Positions 7,226-16,044 of a stretch of DNA of 25,635 nt are shown here, one piece after another; position 1 is the stretch's first letter; each line of letters begins with the position of its first letter. The DNA comes from CAZSLI01 sp964607705. Its GTDB lineage: Bacteria > Actinomycetota > Coriobacteriia > Anaerosomatales > PHET01. The notes beneath the pieces are model-generated. The model ran no database searches, was not told the DNA's origin, and was given only the letters and a program-made list of their open reading frames with translations. Position numbers and translations under genes: made by a program. The stretch lies in the NCBI GenBank assembly GCA_964607705.1, contig CAZSLI010000025.1, positions 1 through 25,635 on the forward strand, read 5' to 3'.

Positions 7226-10200
7226 CTAGTTGTTCGACGCCGGCTTGTTCTGCGGGGGCAGCGGCTCGCCGTTGCCCTTGGCGTTGGGGATGATCGCATC
7301 CCCGAGGTCCTCGGAAGCGCCCTTGCGCCTTGGAAGGCTGTCCGAGTACTCGAGTGACAGCCGCATGAGCCGCGTCACTTCCTCGAAGTCCTTCTTGTCC
7401 TGAGCGACGGTCTTGGTCACTTCGCCGCTGTGGAGGTCCAGCGCTACACCGTCCTCGAAGCCGAGGCCGGGATAGAACAGGATCCGGTCGTTGATGAGCG
7501 TGCCCTCGGGCACCATGCCACGTTCGCCGATCAGCGGACGGCTCGCGATGAACGCGTTGCGGCCGAAGTGGGTGAAGTCCTTCAGGTCGATACCGAGGGC
7601 GTCAGCGACAGTGGGCAGGATGTCGATCTGGCCGACGCTGCGATCGATCGTCTTGCCCTCTTTCTGGCCCGGGACGTGGATGATGAGGGGGATGTTGACG
7701 TACTCCGTGTTGTCGTACCGGCTGCCGTAGACGTCGGCCTCGAGCGCGGCGAGCGCGGGATCGCCCTTGGGCTTACGCAGCCCGTAGTGGTCGCCGTAGA
7801 AGACCACGATCGAGTCGTTCCACAGGCCCTTCGCCTTGAGGTCGTCGACGAACTCACCGATCGCCTTGTCGGCGTAGCTCTCCGACGACAGGTAGTCGCC
7901 GACCTCGGTGTTCTTGAACTTGCCCGTCGCCTGCCACGGGCGCAGCTCCTCGGGCGGGTAGGCGAAGGGATGGTGCGCCGTCAGCGTGATGATCTGGGCG
8001 TAGAACGGCGTCTTCTTCCGATCGAGCGCCGAGAGCTCCTTCACGACGCGGTCGAACACGACCTCGTCCGAGCTGCCCCACTTCCAGTGCGGCTCCCAGC
8101 CGATGTCCGCGCGGTCGAAGTACTTGTCGAAGCCGAGGGCGGCGTACATGTTCTTGCGGTTCCAGAACCGGGCCTCGTTCGCGTGGAACGTCATCGTGAA
8201 GTACCCACGGTCCCTGAGCAGCCGAGGAAGCGACGGCGACTCGCGGTCGCCCCACCGGGTGGAGGCGGCCTGGCCGGGGGGTGGGTACTGAGACGTGTTC
8301 ACGATCCACTCGGCGTCGGACGTGTTGCCGCGCGAGATCTGCGAGTAGGTGCGGGGGTAGTAGTAGCTCTCCTCGGTCAGAGCCGTGAGGTTGGGGGCGA
8401 CGAGCTCACTGTCGATCTTCTTGCCGATGACCACGTTTTGGAGCGCCTCGCACTGCACGATGATGAGGTTCTTGCCCTTGAACTCGCCGGCCTTGAAGGC
8501 GACCAGGCGCTCGGCCGCGGCGGTCGTTCCCCGGCTCCTCGCTCCGGAGACGCTCGATGCCAGCTCGCGGGTCTCCTCGGCGGTAAGGGCCTCGGCGCTT
8601 TCCTCGGCACCGAGCGCCTTGAAGCCGGCGAGCTGATAGTTGAGCAGGCCGAGCTTCTTGGCGGCCGCGCTGCTGTTGACGTTCTCCGGGAGCTGCCAGA
8701 GGTCCACGAGCGGGACCGAGGCGACAAGCAGAGCTACGGCGGCGGCGAGCGCTACGCGGCGGTCTGCCGTGAACGAGCGCTCGGCCGGTGACTTGCCAAG
8801 AGCGAAGGTCAGCCAGATCGCGCCGGCGATCACGAACGGCAAGTCCGCCGCGTACAGCAGGTGGAGTGGCGAGAGGAGAGCGAGGATGCTGTCCTGCACC
8901 TCGGCGGCCTGGCCGGCCTGGGCGAAGACGCTCGCGGTCAGCACCTGGCCGAAGTAGAGCGAGTAGACGGCGGTCGCGAACATCGAGAACGAGAGGACCG
9001 CGTCGACCACCACGAGAGCCCAGACCCACGCGCGACGCGTCGGCCCGGCGAGTGCGACGACGAGAGCCACGAGCCCGATCAGCACCGGCAGCTCGAGAGC
9101 CAGGCTGCCGAGAACGTCGGCGTCCTCAAGCACGATGCTGCGTGTCAGGTACGCCTTGCCCACGAGGATCAGCGCGACGACGATCGCCGCCACGGCGGGC
9201 CCCCACTCGGTGAGTGTGGAGCGCTGCGGCTCCTCGGCGGGGGTGTCGGTCTGCCGAGGACCGCGGAACTGGCGCATCGTCAGGACGGCGATCGGTCCGA
9301 AGCCGAGCACCGCGAGCAGGAGCACCGTCCCGCCCAGCGCGTTGATGAAGCCGTTGCCCACGAGCCATCCGAGGCCGAGAACAGCGAGCACCTTGAGCGC
9401 GAGACCGTGCCACGCGAAGACCGACAGGCTCGAGCGCCCGAGCTTGGTGAGCGGGTTGCGGAAGCGCGGGACGAGCCGCATCAGGGCGGCGACGAACACG
9501 GCGCTGACCGCGAGGAGCGCGAGGCGGCCCGGAATCGCAGACCACCAAGTCACGCCGAGATTCCTGAAGGACGTGGCTGCCTGCACCCAATCCATAGTGA
9601 CGAAGGTGTTCCCCCATCGCAGCAGTGCGAACCCCAGAACGAGGGCTGCGACGGCGACGGCGAGTGACTGGCGGTGCCTGGGCAAGCGCCAGCGCTCACG
9701 GGCGGAGAAGAAGCCGGCCACGAAGAACGGCAGGAAGACGAGCGTGCGCATGAGCGCGAGCCAGCGGCCGTCCGGGACGACGTAGCCAGCGACGAGTGAG
9801 ACGGCGACGGCGGATGCGATGGCGAGGAGGGCTCCTCGGCGGCCTTCCGCGCGCGCGAACAGCGGCAGCAGCAGGCGCCAGCAGATCACGGTGACGAGCC
9901 ACCAGAGCACCGAGACCGGGTAGACAGCCGTGGCGTACCAGGAGAAGTGGCCGGTGGCGAGGTGCTGCACGGCGCTGTAGAGGAGCTGAAGCACGAGGTA
10001 GATGACGGCGAGCCGGGCGAGTCCTCGGCGACCTGCGGGGGTGTAGGCGTCGGGCTTCGACACGAAGCCGGCGACGTATGCGAAACCGGGGACGACCAGA
10101 AGCCAGATGAGCAGGTAGAGGGCCTGCCCGGTGCCCGAGCGATAGAGCTTGAGCTCTAGCAGCGATCCCAAGACCGCAAGCGCGATCAAGGCGGCCTTGG

Positions 10201-10276
10201 CGTTGTCGATGTGAGCGAAGCGGAACCGGCCCTTGGGGCGGTCGGGCTGTATCTCGCTCGTAACCTGCTCTTCCAT
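7226..10276 (-). CDS. Acyltransferase-3-like / LtaS-type phosphoglycerol transferase fusion
   Basis: This 1016-residue polytopic protein has two parts. Residues 18 to about 345 resemble the fucose 4-O-acetylase type of acyltransferase-3 proteins: the HIDNAKAALIALAVLG opening, ICWRLLLPLF, RTLVFLPFFVAGFF and LGRSSLSVFAWHG. The family histidine after VLG is Ser38, and the FHMP histidine is also absent (LVVPGF). After a second set of membrane helices, residues from about 600 form an LtaS-type sulfatase-fold domain. Its catalytic set is intact: Glu610, Thr652 nucleophile in RGNTSDAEW, His768 or His769, and Asp829-His830 in YGDHYG. Spacing matches staphylococcal LtaS (E255, T300, H416, D475, H476). 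It probably transfers glycerol phosphate or a similar group from phosphatidylglycerol to a surface glycan or lipid outside the cell. I prefer the ATG at 10276; an ATG at 10315 has no ribosome binding site. The acceptor is unknown. Confidence 0.88.
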   Translation of the reverse strand: MEEQVTSEIQPDRPKGRFRFAHIDNAKAALIALAVLGSLLELKLYRSGTGQALYLLIWLLVVPGFAYVAGFVSKPDAYTPAGRRGLARLAVIYLVLQLLYSAVQHLATGHFSWYATAVYPVSVLWWLVTVICWRLLLPLFARAEGRRGALLAIASAVAVSLVAGYVVPDGRWLALMRTLVFLPFFVAGFFSARERWRLPRHRQSLAVAVAALVLGFALLRWGNTFVTMDWVQAATSFRNLGVTWWSAIPGRLALLAVSAVFVAALMRLVPRFRNPLTKLGRSSLSVFAWHGLALKVLAVLGLGWLVGNGFINALGGTVLLLAVLGFGPIAVLTMRQFRGPRQTDTPAEEPQRSTLTEWGPAVAAIVVALILVGKAYLTRSIVLEDADVLGSLALELPVLIGLVALVVALAGPTRRAWVWALVVVDAVLSFSMFATAVYSLYFGQVLTASVFAQAGQAAEVQDSILALLSPLHLLYAADLPFVIAGAIWLTFALGKSPAERSFTADRRVALAAAVALLVASVPLVDLWQLPENVNSSAAAKKLGLLNYQLAGFKALGAEESAEALTAEETRELASSVSGARSRGTTAAAERLVAFKAGEFKGKNLIIVQCEALQNVVIGKKIDSELVAPNLTALTEESYYYPRTYSQISRGNTSDAEWIVNTSQYPPPGQAASTRWGDRESPSLPRLLRDRGYFTMTFHANEARFWNRKNMYAALGFDKYFDRADIGWEPHWKWGSSDEVVFDRVVKELSALDRKKTPFYAQIITLTAHHPFAYPPEELRPWQATGKFKNTEVGDYLSSESYADKAIGEFVDDLKAKGLWNDSIVVFYGDHYGLRKPKGDPALAALEADVYGSRYDNTEYVNIPLIIHVPGQKEGKTIDRSVGQIDILPTVADALGIDLKDFTHFGRNAFIASRPLIGERGMVPEGTLINDRILFYPGLGFEDGVALDLHSGEVTKTVAQDKKDFEEVTRLMRLSLEYSDSLPRRKGASEDLGDAIIPNAKGNGEPLPPQNKPASNN

Positions 10277-10381
10277 CGGTCCCGTTCTGGCGTGGGTCGT
10301 AAAGGCTCCGCACATAGTAACGCGCGGGCGCGCGCGGAAGCCTCCCGTTGCCCAGTGGTCATCGGCGGTTGGCTATCAGCA

Positions 10382-10397
10382 GAAACCGCGCCGTTTC
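10382..10397. promoter_or_regulatory. Weak inverted repeat in the 212-bp gap before the LtaS-like gene
   Basis: GAAAC (10382-10386) and GTTTC (10393-10397) flank CGCGCC, 106 nt upstream of the LtaS-like start. It might be an operator. I see no convincing gene, RNA or clear promoter in the rest of 10277-10488. Confidence 0.2.
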
Positions 10398-10488
10398 CAG
10401 AGTGTGGTTGGCAGGTCGGCCTGGAGCGGGTCGTCCGGGCCGGGCCTTCCTGCCACATCGGGCGCAAGAGGCCGGGTCTTCGGGACCG

Positions 10489-11658
10489 CTACACTCGGGC
10501 GGCGGCGACCCAAGTGCCCGCCACGAGCGGGGTCCCCGGTCGGTAGGCGAGGTGCAGGTGGCTCGGCGCGTCGAGCAGCGCGAAGTCTGCCGAGGAACCC
10601 GGCGCGAGGCGGCCGACGTCTCTAAGGCGCAGCGCTCGTGCGCCTCCGGCGGTCGCGGCATACAGCGCCTCGGCTGGCGTCATGCTCAGCTCCCTGACCG
10701 CAAGCGCGATCACGAATGGCATCGAAGTCACGTACGACGTGCCGGGATTGCAGTCGGTTGCAAGTGCAACCGTAACACCCGCGCCCACGAATCGCCGGGC
10801 ATCCGGATACGGCGTGCGTGCCGAGAAGTCAGCAGCGGGAAGCAGCGTCGCTACGACACCCGCGTCGGCCAGCGCGGCTATGTCATCGTCGGTGAGGTGG
10901 TTGCAGTGGTCGCAGGATGCGGCGCCGAAGTCGGCGGCGATCTTCGCGCCCGGCCCGGGCGCGAGCTGGTTGCCATGGAGGCGGACCGCGAGGCCCTTGG
11001 CGGTGCCGGCGCGCAGGACGGTGCGCGTTTCGTCGCCGGTGAACGCGCCCTCGTCGCAGAAGACGTCGATCCACTTGGCGAGTGGGGCGCACGCCTCAAG
11101 CATGGGTCCGGTTACACGGTCCAGATATGCATCACGGTCGTGCGTGAACTCCGGCGGCACCACGTGAGCGCCGAGGAAGGTCGTCTCGGCTGTGAACTGC
11201 CGCGAGACCTCGAGGATCCGTCGCTCGGTGTCCACGTTGAGCCCGTAGCCGCTCTTCGCCTCGACGGTGGTCGTTCCGGATGCGCGCATATGCGTCAGCC
11301 GCCGCGCTGCCGCCGCTTCGAGCTGCTCGCGGCTCGCCTCGCGGGTCGCATCGACTGTCGTCGCGATGCCGCCTCCCGTGTAGGCCGAGCCAGCCATGCG
11401 TGCCGCGAACTCGGCGGAACGGTCGCCGGCGAAGACGAGGTGCGTGTGCGAGTCGACGAAGCCCGGGATGACCGCGCGGCCCTCGGCGTCGACGCGCTCG
11501 TCCGCGGCCGGCGCCAGCGAGGCGGGGCCGACCCAGGTGATGCGCCCGTCCTCGGCAACGAAGGCGGCGTCATGCAGGACGCCGAGTGGGGAGCCGTCGC
11601 CGAGAGAGGCGTCGTTGGTGACGAGCTCGCCGATGTTGGTGACAAGCAGGGCGGTCAC
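10489..11658 (-). CDS. hutI: Imidazolonepropionase
   Basis: HutI hydrolyses imidazolone-5-propionate to N-formimino-L-glutamate, the third step of histidine degradation, in the cytoplasm. The 389-residue amidohydrolase has the metal site His71-Thr-His73 in PGFVDSHTHL, His228 in LHGNQ, and Asp302 in TDCNPGT. His251 and His254 in DHCNH are further active-site candidates. The B. subtilis enzyme has Glu where this one has Gln231. I recall HGNQ/HANQ from actinobacterial HutI, so it is probably a lineage variant. The GTG start has GGAGG about 7 nt upstream and overlaps the hutU stop as GTGA, so the two are translationally coupled. It is the last gene of a hutH-hutU-hutI operon. Confidence 0.95.
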   Translation of the reverse strand: MTALLVTNIGELVTNDASLGDGSPLGVLHDAAFVAEDGRITWVGPASLAPAADERVDAEGRAVIPGFVDSHTHLVFAGDRSAEFAARMAGSAYTGGGIATTVDATREASREQLEAAAARRLTHMRASGTTTVEAKSGYGLNVDTERRILEVSRQFTAETTFLGAHVVPPEFTHDRDAYLDRVTGPMLEACAPLAKWIDVFCDEGAFTGDETRTVLRAGTAKGLAVRLHGNQLAPGPGAKIAADFGAASCDHCNHLTDDDIAALADAGVVATLLPAADFSARTPYPDARRFVGAGVTVALATDCNPGTSYVTSMPFVIALAVRELSMTPAEALYAATAGGARALRLRDVGRLAPGSSADFALLDAPSHLHLAYRPGTPLVAGTWVAAARV

Positions 11659-13373
11659 TCGGTGCCTCCGGAGGCGTTCGGTGCACCCGGAGCGCCGCGG
11701 CCCTCGGCCGACTCGCGCATGGGCACGCGGACGCCGCGCTCGGAAGCGACCTCCTCGGCGATGTCATAGCCGGCGTCCACGTGGCGGATGACGCCCATGC
11801 CCGGGTCGTTGGAGAGGACCCTCGACAGCTTCTCTGCCGCGAGCGGGGTGCCGTCTGCGACGCTCACCTGGCCGGCGTGGATCGAGCGGCCGATGCCCAC
11901 GCCGCCGCCGTGGTGGATCGAGACCCACGTGGCGCCCGAAGCCGTGTTGACGAGCGCGTTGAGCAGCGGCCAGTCGGCGATCGCGTCGGATCCGTCGAGC
12001 ATCGCCTCGGTCTCGCGGTACGGGCTTGCGACGGACCCGCAATCCAGGTGGTCGCGGCCGATGACGATGGGGGCGCTGACCTCGCCGCTCGCGACGAGCT
12101 CGTTGAAGCGCACGCCTGCTTTGTCGCGCTCGCCGTAGCCGAGCCAGCAGATGCGGGCGGGGAGGCCCTGGAACGCGATCTTGTCCTGGGCCTGCGTGAT
12201 CCAACGGCGGAGCGGCTCGTTGTCGGGGAAGAGCTCGAGCACTGCGCGGTCGGTGGCCGCGATGTCGGCGGGGTCGCCGGAGAGCGCCGCCCAGCGGAAC
12301 GGGCCCTTGCCCTCGCAGAAGAGGGGCCGGATGTAGGCCGGAACGAAGCCTGGGAACGCCCAGGCACGCTCGTAGCCACCGAGTTCGGCCTCAGCGCGGA
12401 TCGAGTTGCCGTAGTCGAAGACCTCGGCGCCGGCGTCCATGAAGCCCACCATCGCTTCCACGTGCTTGGCCATCGACTCGCGGGCGCGCTTGGTGAAGCC
12501 CTCGGGGTCCCGCTCGGCGTACGCATGCCATTCCTCGAGCGAGACGCCGAGGGGAAGGTAGGCGAGCGGGTCGTGGGCGGAGGTCTGGTCGGTGACTATG
12601 TCGACCTCGATGCCGCGGCGGAGCAGCTCGGGCAGCACGAACGCGGCGTTGGCGGCGAGCCCCACGGAAAGCGGTCGGCGCTCGGCCTTCGCGGCGAGTA
12701 CGCGCTCGACGGCGATGTCGAGGTCGTCGGTCCACTCGTCGAGGTAGCGGTCGTGCACGCGCCGCTCGAGGCGGCTCGGGTCGACGTCGATGATGAGCAC
12801 CGCGCCGCCGTTCATGGTCACGGCGAGCGGCTGCGCGCCACCCATGCCGCCGCAGCCGCCGGTGACGGTCAGCGTGCCGGCAAGCGTGCCGCCGAAGCGC
12901 TTCTCGGCGACGGCGGCGAATGTCTCGTAGGTGCCCTGGACGATGCCCTGGGTGCCGATGTAGATCCACGAGCCGGCCGTCATCTGGCCGTACATGGTCA
13001 GTCCGAGGTGCTCGAGGCGGCGGAACTCCGGCCACGTGGCCCAGTCGGGCACGAGGTTGCTGTTCGCGATGAGCACGCGGGGCGCCCACTCGTGCGTGCG
13101 CATGACGCCCACGGGCTTGCCCGACTGCACGAGCATCGTCTCGTCGGCCTTGAGCGTGCGCAGCGTGCGGGTGAGCGCGTCGAACGCCTCCCAGCTGCGG
13201 GCCGCGCGACCTGTGCCGCCATAGACGACCAGATCGTCGGGACGCTCGGCGACCTCGGGGTCGAGGTTGTTCATCAACATGCGCAGCGGCGCTTCGGTCT
13301 GCCAGTTGAGTGCCGAAAGCTGCGTCCCCCGAGGGGAGCGGACTGGTCGGGCGCCGGGGGTGGATGCGGTCAA
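11655..13373 (-). CDS. hutU: Urocanate hydratase (urocanase)
   Basis: HutU adds water to urocanate to give imidazolone-5-propionate, the second step of histidine degradation, using tightly bound NAD+. The 572-residue product is full length. Visible family features include the N-terminal EAPLRMLMNNLDPEVAERP, the glycine-rich NAD+ segment GGCGGMGGAQPLA, and the active-site cysteine region LPARICWLGYGERDKAG. The C-terminal part carries GATWVSIHHGGGVGIG. About 20 residues of Gly/Ala/Pro-rich tail extend past the conserved end. The start is TTG with a perfect AGGAGG 6 nt upstream. It lies 33 nt downstream of hutH and overlaps hutI by four bases. Confidence 0.97.
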   Translation of the reverse strand: MTASTPGARPVRSPRGTQLSALNWQTEAPLRMLMNNLDPEVAERPDDLVVYGGTGRAARSWEAFDALTRTLRTLKADETMLVQSGKPVGVMRTHEWAPRVLIANSNLVPDWATWPEFRRLEHLGLTMYGQMTAGSWIYIGTQGIVQGTYETFAAVAEKRFGGTLAGTLTVTGGCGGMGGAQPLAVTMNGGAVLIIDVDPSRLERRVHDRYLDEWTDDLDIAVERVLAAKAERRPLSVGLAANAAFVLPELLRRGIEVDIVTDQTSAHDPLAYLPLGVSLEEWHAYAERDPEGFTKRARESMAKHVEAMVGFMDAGAEVFDYGNSIRAEAELGGYERAWAFPGFVPAYIRPLFCEGKGPFRWAALSGDPADIAATDRAVLELFPDNEPLRRWITQAQDKIAFQGLPARICWLGYGERDKAGVRFNELVASGEVSAPIVIGRDHLDCGSVASPYRETEAMLDGSDAIADWPLLNALVNTASGATWVSIHHGGGVGIGRSIHAGQVSVADGTPLAAEKLSRVLSNDPGMGVIRHVDAGYDIAEEVASERGVRVPMRESAEGRGAPGAPNASGGTE

Positions 13374-13406
13374 GGTCGTCCTCCTGAAGTCGTGAGGCGT
13401 GGGCGG

Positions 13407-14954
13407 CTAGTCGAGTTCGCCGACGGCTGCTTCTGCGGACCGCGTAAGCGCTCCGGAGCGAACGAGCTCGTAGGCGGCCTCGATCTCCTCGGCGAGGAAG
13501 CGGTCGGGTCCGGGTCCGGGAATGCGCTCGCGGAGCGCGTCGCGGACGGCGCCCGTGCCAGCTGCTGGTGCGAGCGGGGCACGCAGGTCGAGTGCGCGGG
13601 CGGCCGTGAGGGCCTCGATCGCGAGTACTCGGGTCAGCGCATCGACGGACCGCATAAGCTTCCGGCCGGCGTTCCAGCCCATCGCCACGTGGTCCTCCTG
13701 CATCGCTGACGAGGGGATCGAGTCAACGCTTGCCGGCACCGCCAGCCGCTTCATCTCGCTCACCATGCCCGCCTGCGTGTACTGCGCGATCATGTGCCCG
13801 GAGTCCACGCCCGGGTCGTCGGCGAGGAACGGGGACAGGCCGTGCGAGCGGTTCGCATCGAGCATGCGGTCGGTGCGCCGCTCGCTCATCGAGGCGATGT
13901 CGGCGGCCGGAATAGCGAGGAAGTCGAGCGCGTAGCCGACTGGTGCGCCGTGGAAGTTGCCGTTGCTCTCGACGCGCCCGTCGCCGAGAACGACCGGGTT
14001 GTCGATCGCCGACGCGAGCTCGCGTCCGGCCACGGTGGCCGCGTGCGCGAGCGTGTCGCGCAGCGCTCCGGCGACCTGAGGAGCGCAGCGCAGGGAGTAG
14101 GCGTCCTGGACGCGCGGGTCCTCGGCAGTGGAGTGTGAGGCGACGATCGCCGAGCCGCGCAGGAGGCGCTGCAGGTTGCTCGCCGAGGCGGCCTGCCCGG
14201 GATGTGGCCGGAGTTCCTGCAGCTCCGCCGAGAAGACGCGGTCGGTGCCGAGCAGCGCCTCGACGCTCATGGCGGCGGTGATGTCGGCGACCTTCGCGAG
14301 CGCTTCGAGGTCCGCTATCGCGAGCACCAGCATGCCGAGCATGCCGTCGGTGCCGTTGATGAGCGCGAGACCCTCCTTCTCGGCGAGGTCGACCGGCGTG
14401 ATGCCGGCGGCCGCGAGCGCTTCTGCGGACGGCAGAAGCGCCCCGGTGGCGTCGAACGCCTGACCCTCGCCCATGAGCGTCAACGCGCAGTGCGAGAGCG
14501 GAGCGAGGTCGCCCGAGCAGCCCAGCGAACCGTACTCGTGGACGCAGGGCGTGATGCCAGCGTTGAGCAGTGCCGCGTACGTCTCGGCGGTCAGCCGGCG
14601 CACGCCGGTGCGGCCTCGCGCCATTGTCGCGAGCCGCAGGGCCATGAGCGCGCGCACGACCTCGCGCTCGACGCAGGTCCCCGAGCCCGCCGCGTGCGAG
14701 CGCACGAGCGAGCGCTGGAGCTGCGCGCGCTTCGCCGGCTCGATGTAGGTGGTCGCGAGCGCACCGAACCCGGTGCTGACGCCGTAGACCGGTCGGCCGG
14801 ACTCGGCGAGCCGGTCGATGTGCTCGCGAGCCGCATCGATCGCGGCCAGCGCAGTCGGCGACAGCTCGACCCGTGCGCCGTCGCGGGCGATCGCCACCAC
14901 CTGCGCGGGGGTCAGTCCGTCGGTTCCGAGCACCACATTCGTTGACTCTGTCAC
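13407..14954 (-). CDS. hutH: Histidine ammonia-lyase
   Basis: HutH removes ammonia from L-histidine to form urocanate, the first step of the pathway. Its electrophilic MIO cofactor forms by cyclisation of three residues. Here the triad reads Cys-Ser-Gly in EYGSLGCSGDLAPLSH rather than the usual Ala-Ser-Gly. I remember this form from Streptomyces HutH, so it is lineage-typical rather than a defect. Other family marks are PVYGVSTGFGAL, the active-site ESNGNFHGAP, and MQEDHVAMG near the C-terminus. I chose the GTG at 14954 because GGAGG is 5 nt upstream and the 515-residue product has the normal family length. The 33-residue upstream extension has no homology-like features. It is divergent from hutG and first in hutHUI. 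Confidence 0.97.
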   Translation of the reverse strand: MTESTNVVLGTDGLTPAQVVAIARDGARVELSPTALAAIDAAREHIDRLAESGRPVYGVSTGFGALATTYIEPAKRAQLQRSLVRSHAAGSGTCVEREVVRALMALRLATMARGRTGVRRLTAETYAALLNAGITPCVHEYGSLGCSGDLAPLSHCALTLMGEGQAFDATGALLPSAEALAAAGITPVDLAEKEGLALINGTDGMLGMLVLAIADLEALAKVADITAAMSVEALLGTDRVFSAELQELRPHPGQAASASNLQRLLRGSAIVASHSTAEDPRVQDAYSLRCAPQVAGALRDTLAHAATVAGRELASAIDNPVVLGDGRVESNGNFHGAPVGYALDFLAIPAADIASMSERRTDRMLDANRSHGLSPFLADDPGVDSGHMIAQYTQAGMVSEMKRLAVPASVDSIPSSAMQEDHVAMGWNAGRKLMRSVDALTRVLAIEALTAARALDLRAPLAPAAGTGAVRDALRERIPGPGPDRFLAEEIEAAYELVRSGALTRSAEAAVGELD

Positions 14955-14975
14955 GCATGCCTCCACTAGCTGTGA

Positions 14976-15028
14976 GTGGCGTCCACCGCCACGAGGTAGA
15001 TACTGGTTCGTGTGACGCTGTAGAGCGT
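14976..15028. promoter_or_regulatory. hutH/hutG divergent control region with two inverted repeats
   Basis: The 108-bp gap between the divergent hut transcripts holds two short inverted repeats. ACGCT-GTAG-AGCGT lies at 15015-15028, and GTGGCG (14976-14981) with CGCCAC (14987-14992) lies in the hutH leader. Either could bind a histidine- or urocanate-responsive regulator. No regulator gene is in the window and I cannot place -35/-10 pairs with confidence. Confidence 0.35.
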
Positions 15029-15062
15029 TGCAGGACGGCCACGCCGACCGCAAGGGATCCGC

Positions 15063-16001
15063 ATGTCCGATATGACACTACCGCACGACCCGCTTTGGCC
15101 GCGCGCCAGCGCTTGGATTGTCCCCGAGGAAGCCGCCGAGGATACGCGCGACGTGCATCTGGCGCTCCTCGGCGTGCCGTCGTTCCGCACCTCGATCACG
15201 CCCACGGGCGCACACGCGACTCCGGACGCGATCCGAGGCGCGCTGGCACGCTACTCGACCTACGCAGCCAGCCGAGGCGTGGACCTCCGAGGGCTGGTTG
15301 CGGTGGACCTGGGTGACGTTGACGAGCCCGACGGCGAACTCGGCGAGGAGCGCACGCGCAGGCGCGCGGCCGTGCCCAATGAGAGCGGCTGGGACCTGCT
15401 CGTGGCGCTCGGCGGCGACAACTCGCTCACCTACGCCACCATGCGCGGCCTGTTCGACACCGTATGGCCGGAGTGTGGACTCGTCACCGTCGACGCGCAT
15501 CACGACCTGCGGGACGGCGAGAGCAACGGTTCGCCCGTGCGTCGGCTCATCGAGGCCGGACTTCCCGCCGAGCGCGTGGTCCAGATAGGCATCGCCGACT
15601 TCGCGAACTCGGCCGAGTACTCGGCTCGTGCGCGCGACCTCGGAATCACCATCGTCACCCGCGCGGAAGTCGCCGAGCGTTCACTCGATGTGATCGTCGG
15701 CGAGGCGATGGATCGCGCGGGCGCCGGATCGCGCCCCGTCTACGTGGACCTGGACGTCGACGTGTGCGACAGGGCGGTCGTGCCGGGCTGCCCCTCGGCA
15801 GTCCCCGGCGGACTCAGCGCTCGGGAGCTGCGCGAAATGGCCTTCCTGTTCGGCCGCGACCCGCGCGTGCGAGGCATCGACATCACCGAGATCGATGCGA
15901 CGGCCGATACGGCCGACGAGCGCACGGTCCGCCTCGCGGCGTTGCTTGTGCTCGAAGCCGCGGCCGGGTTGTGCGTGCGGCTGGGCGTCGGCGCGCGCTA
16001 G
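15063..16001 (+). CDS. hutG: Formimidoylglutamase (ureohydrolase family)
   Basis: This 312-residue member of the arginase/agmatinase family most likely hydrolyses N-formimino-L-glutamate to glutamate and formamide, the last step of the five-carbon histidine pathway. The assignment rests on context, because the rest of the pathway is encoded divergently next to it. The dinuclear manganese site is largely visible: Asp144-Ala-His146-His147-Asp148, and Asp231-Val-Asp233. The first motif reads GGDNS with Asn120 where the family has GGDHS, so one usual metal ligand is changed. The ATG has AAGGGA 5 nt upstream. Agmatinase or another amidinohydrolase role is the alternative. Confidence 0.85.
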   Translation: MSDMTLPHDPLWPRASAWIVPEEAAEDTRDVHLALLGVPSFRTSITPTGAHATPDAIRGALARYSTYAASRGVDLRGLVAVDLGDVDEPDGELGEERTRRRAAVPNESGWDLLVALGGDNSLTYATMRGLFDTVWPECGLVTVDAHHDLRDGESNGSPVRRLIEAGLPAERVVQIGIADFANSAEYSARARDLGITIVTRAEVAERSLDVIVGEAMDRAGAGSRPVYVDLDVDVCDRAVVPGCPSAVPGGLSARELREMAFLFGRDPRVRGIDITEIDATADTADERTVRLAALLVLEAAAGLCVRLGVGAR

Positions 16002-16026
16002 TCGGAGCGGTCGTTTCAGCGCGACA

Positions 16027-16040
16027 GCGCGTTCGCGCGC
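16027..16040. terminator. UUCG-type hairpin between convergent genes
   Basis: GCGCG and CGCGC flank a TTCG tetraloop in the 43-bp gap where hutG and the minus-strand glycosyltransferase converge. The stem is short and has no T-run on either side, so it is at best a weak bidirectional terminator or an mRNA-end stabiliser. Confidence 0.3.
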
Positions 16041-16044
16041 GCGG

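Noticed and set aside
10966..10977. Gln231 replacing Glu in the HutI HADE-type motif as an inactivating change
   Set aside because: HGNQ/HANQ forms appear, as far as I remember, in actinobacterial imidazolonepropionases, and all metal ligands are intact.
11781..13709. 642-codon open frame on the plus strand across hutU and hutH
   Set aside because: It lies antisense to clearly recognisable urocanase and histidine ammonia-lyase and spans both, with a composition typical of antisense frames in high-GC DNA.
14515..14523. Cys-Ser-Gly instead of Ala-Ser-Gly in the HutH cofactor motif as a novelty
   Set aside because: I recall the same GCSGDLAPLSH motif from actinobacterial HutH, so it is a lineage feature, not a new variant.
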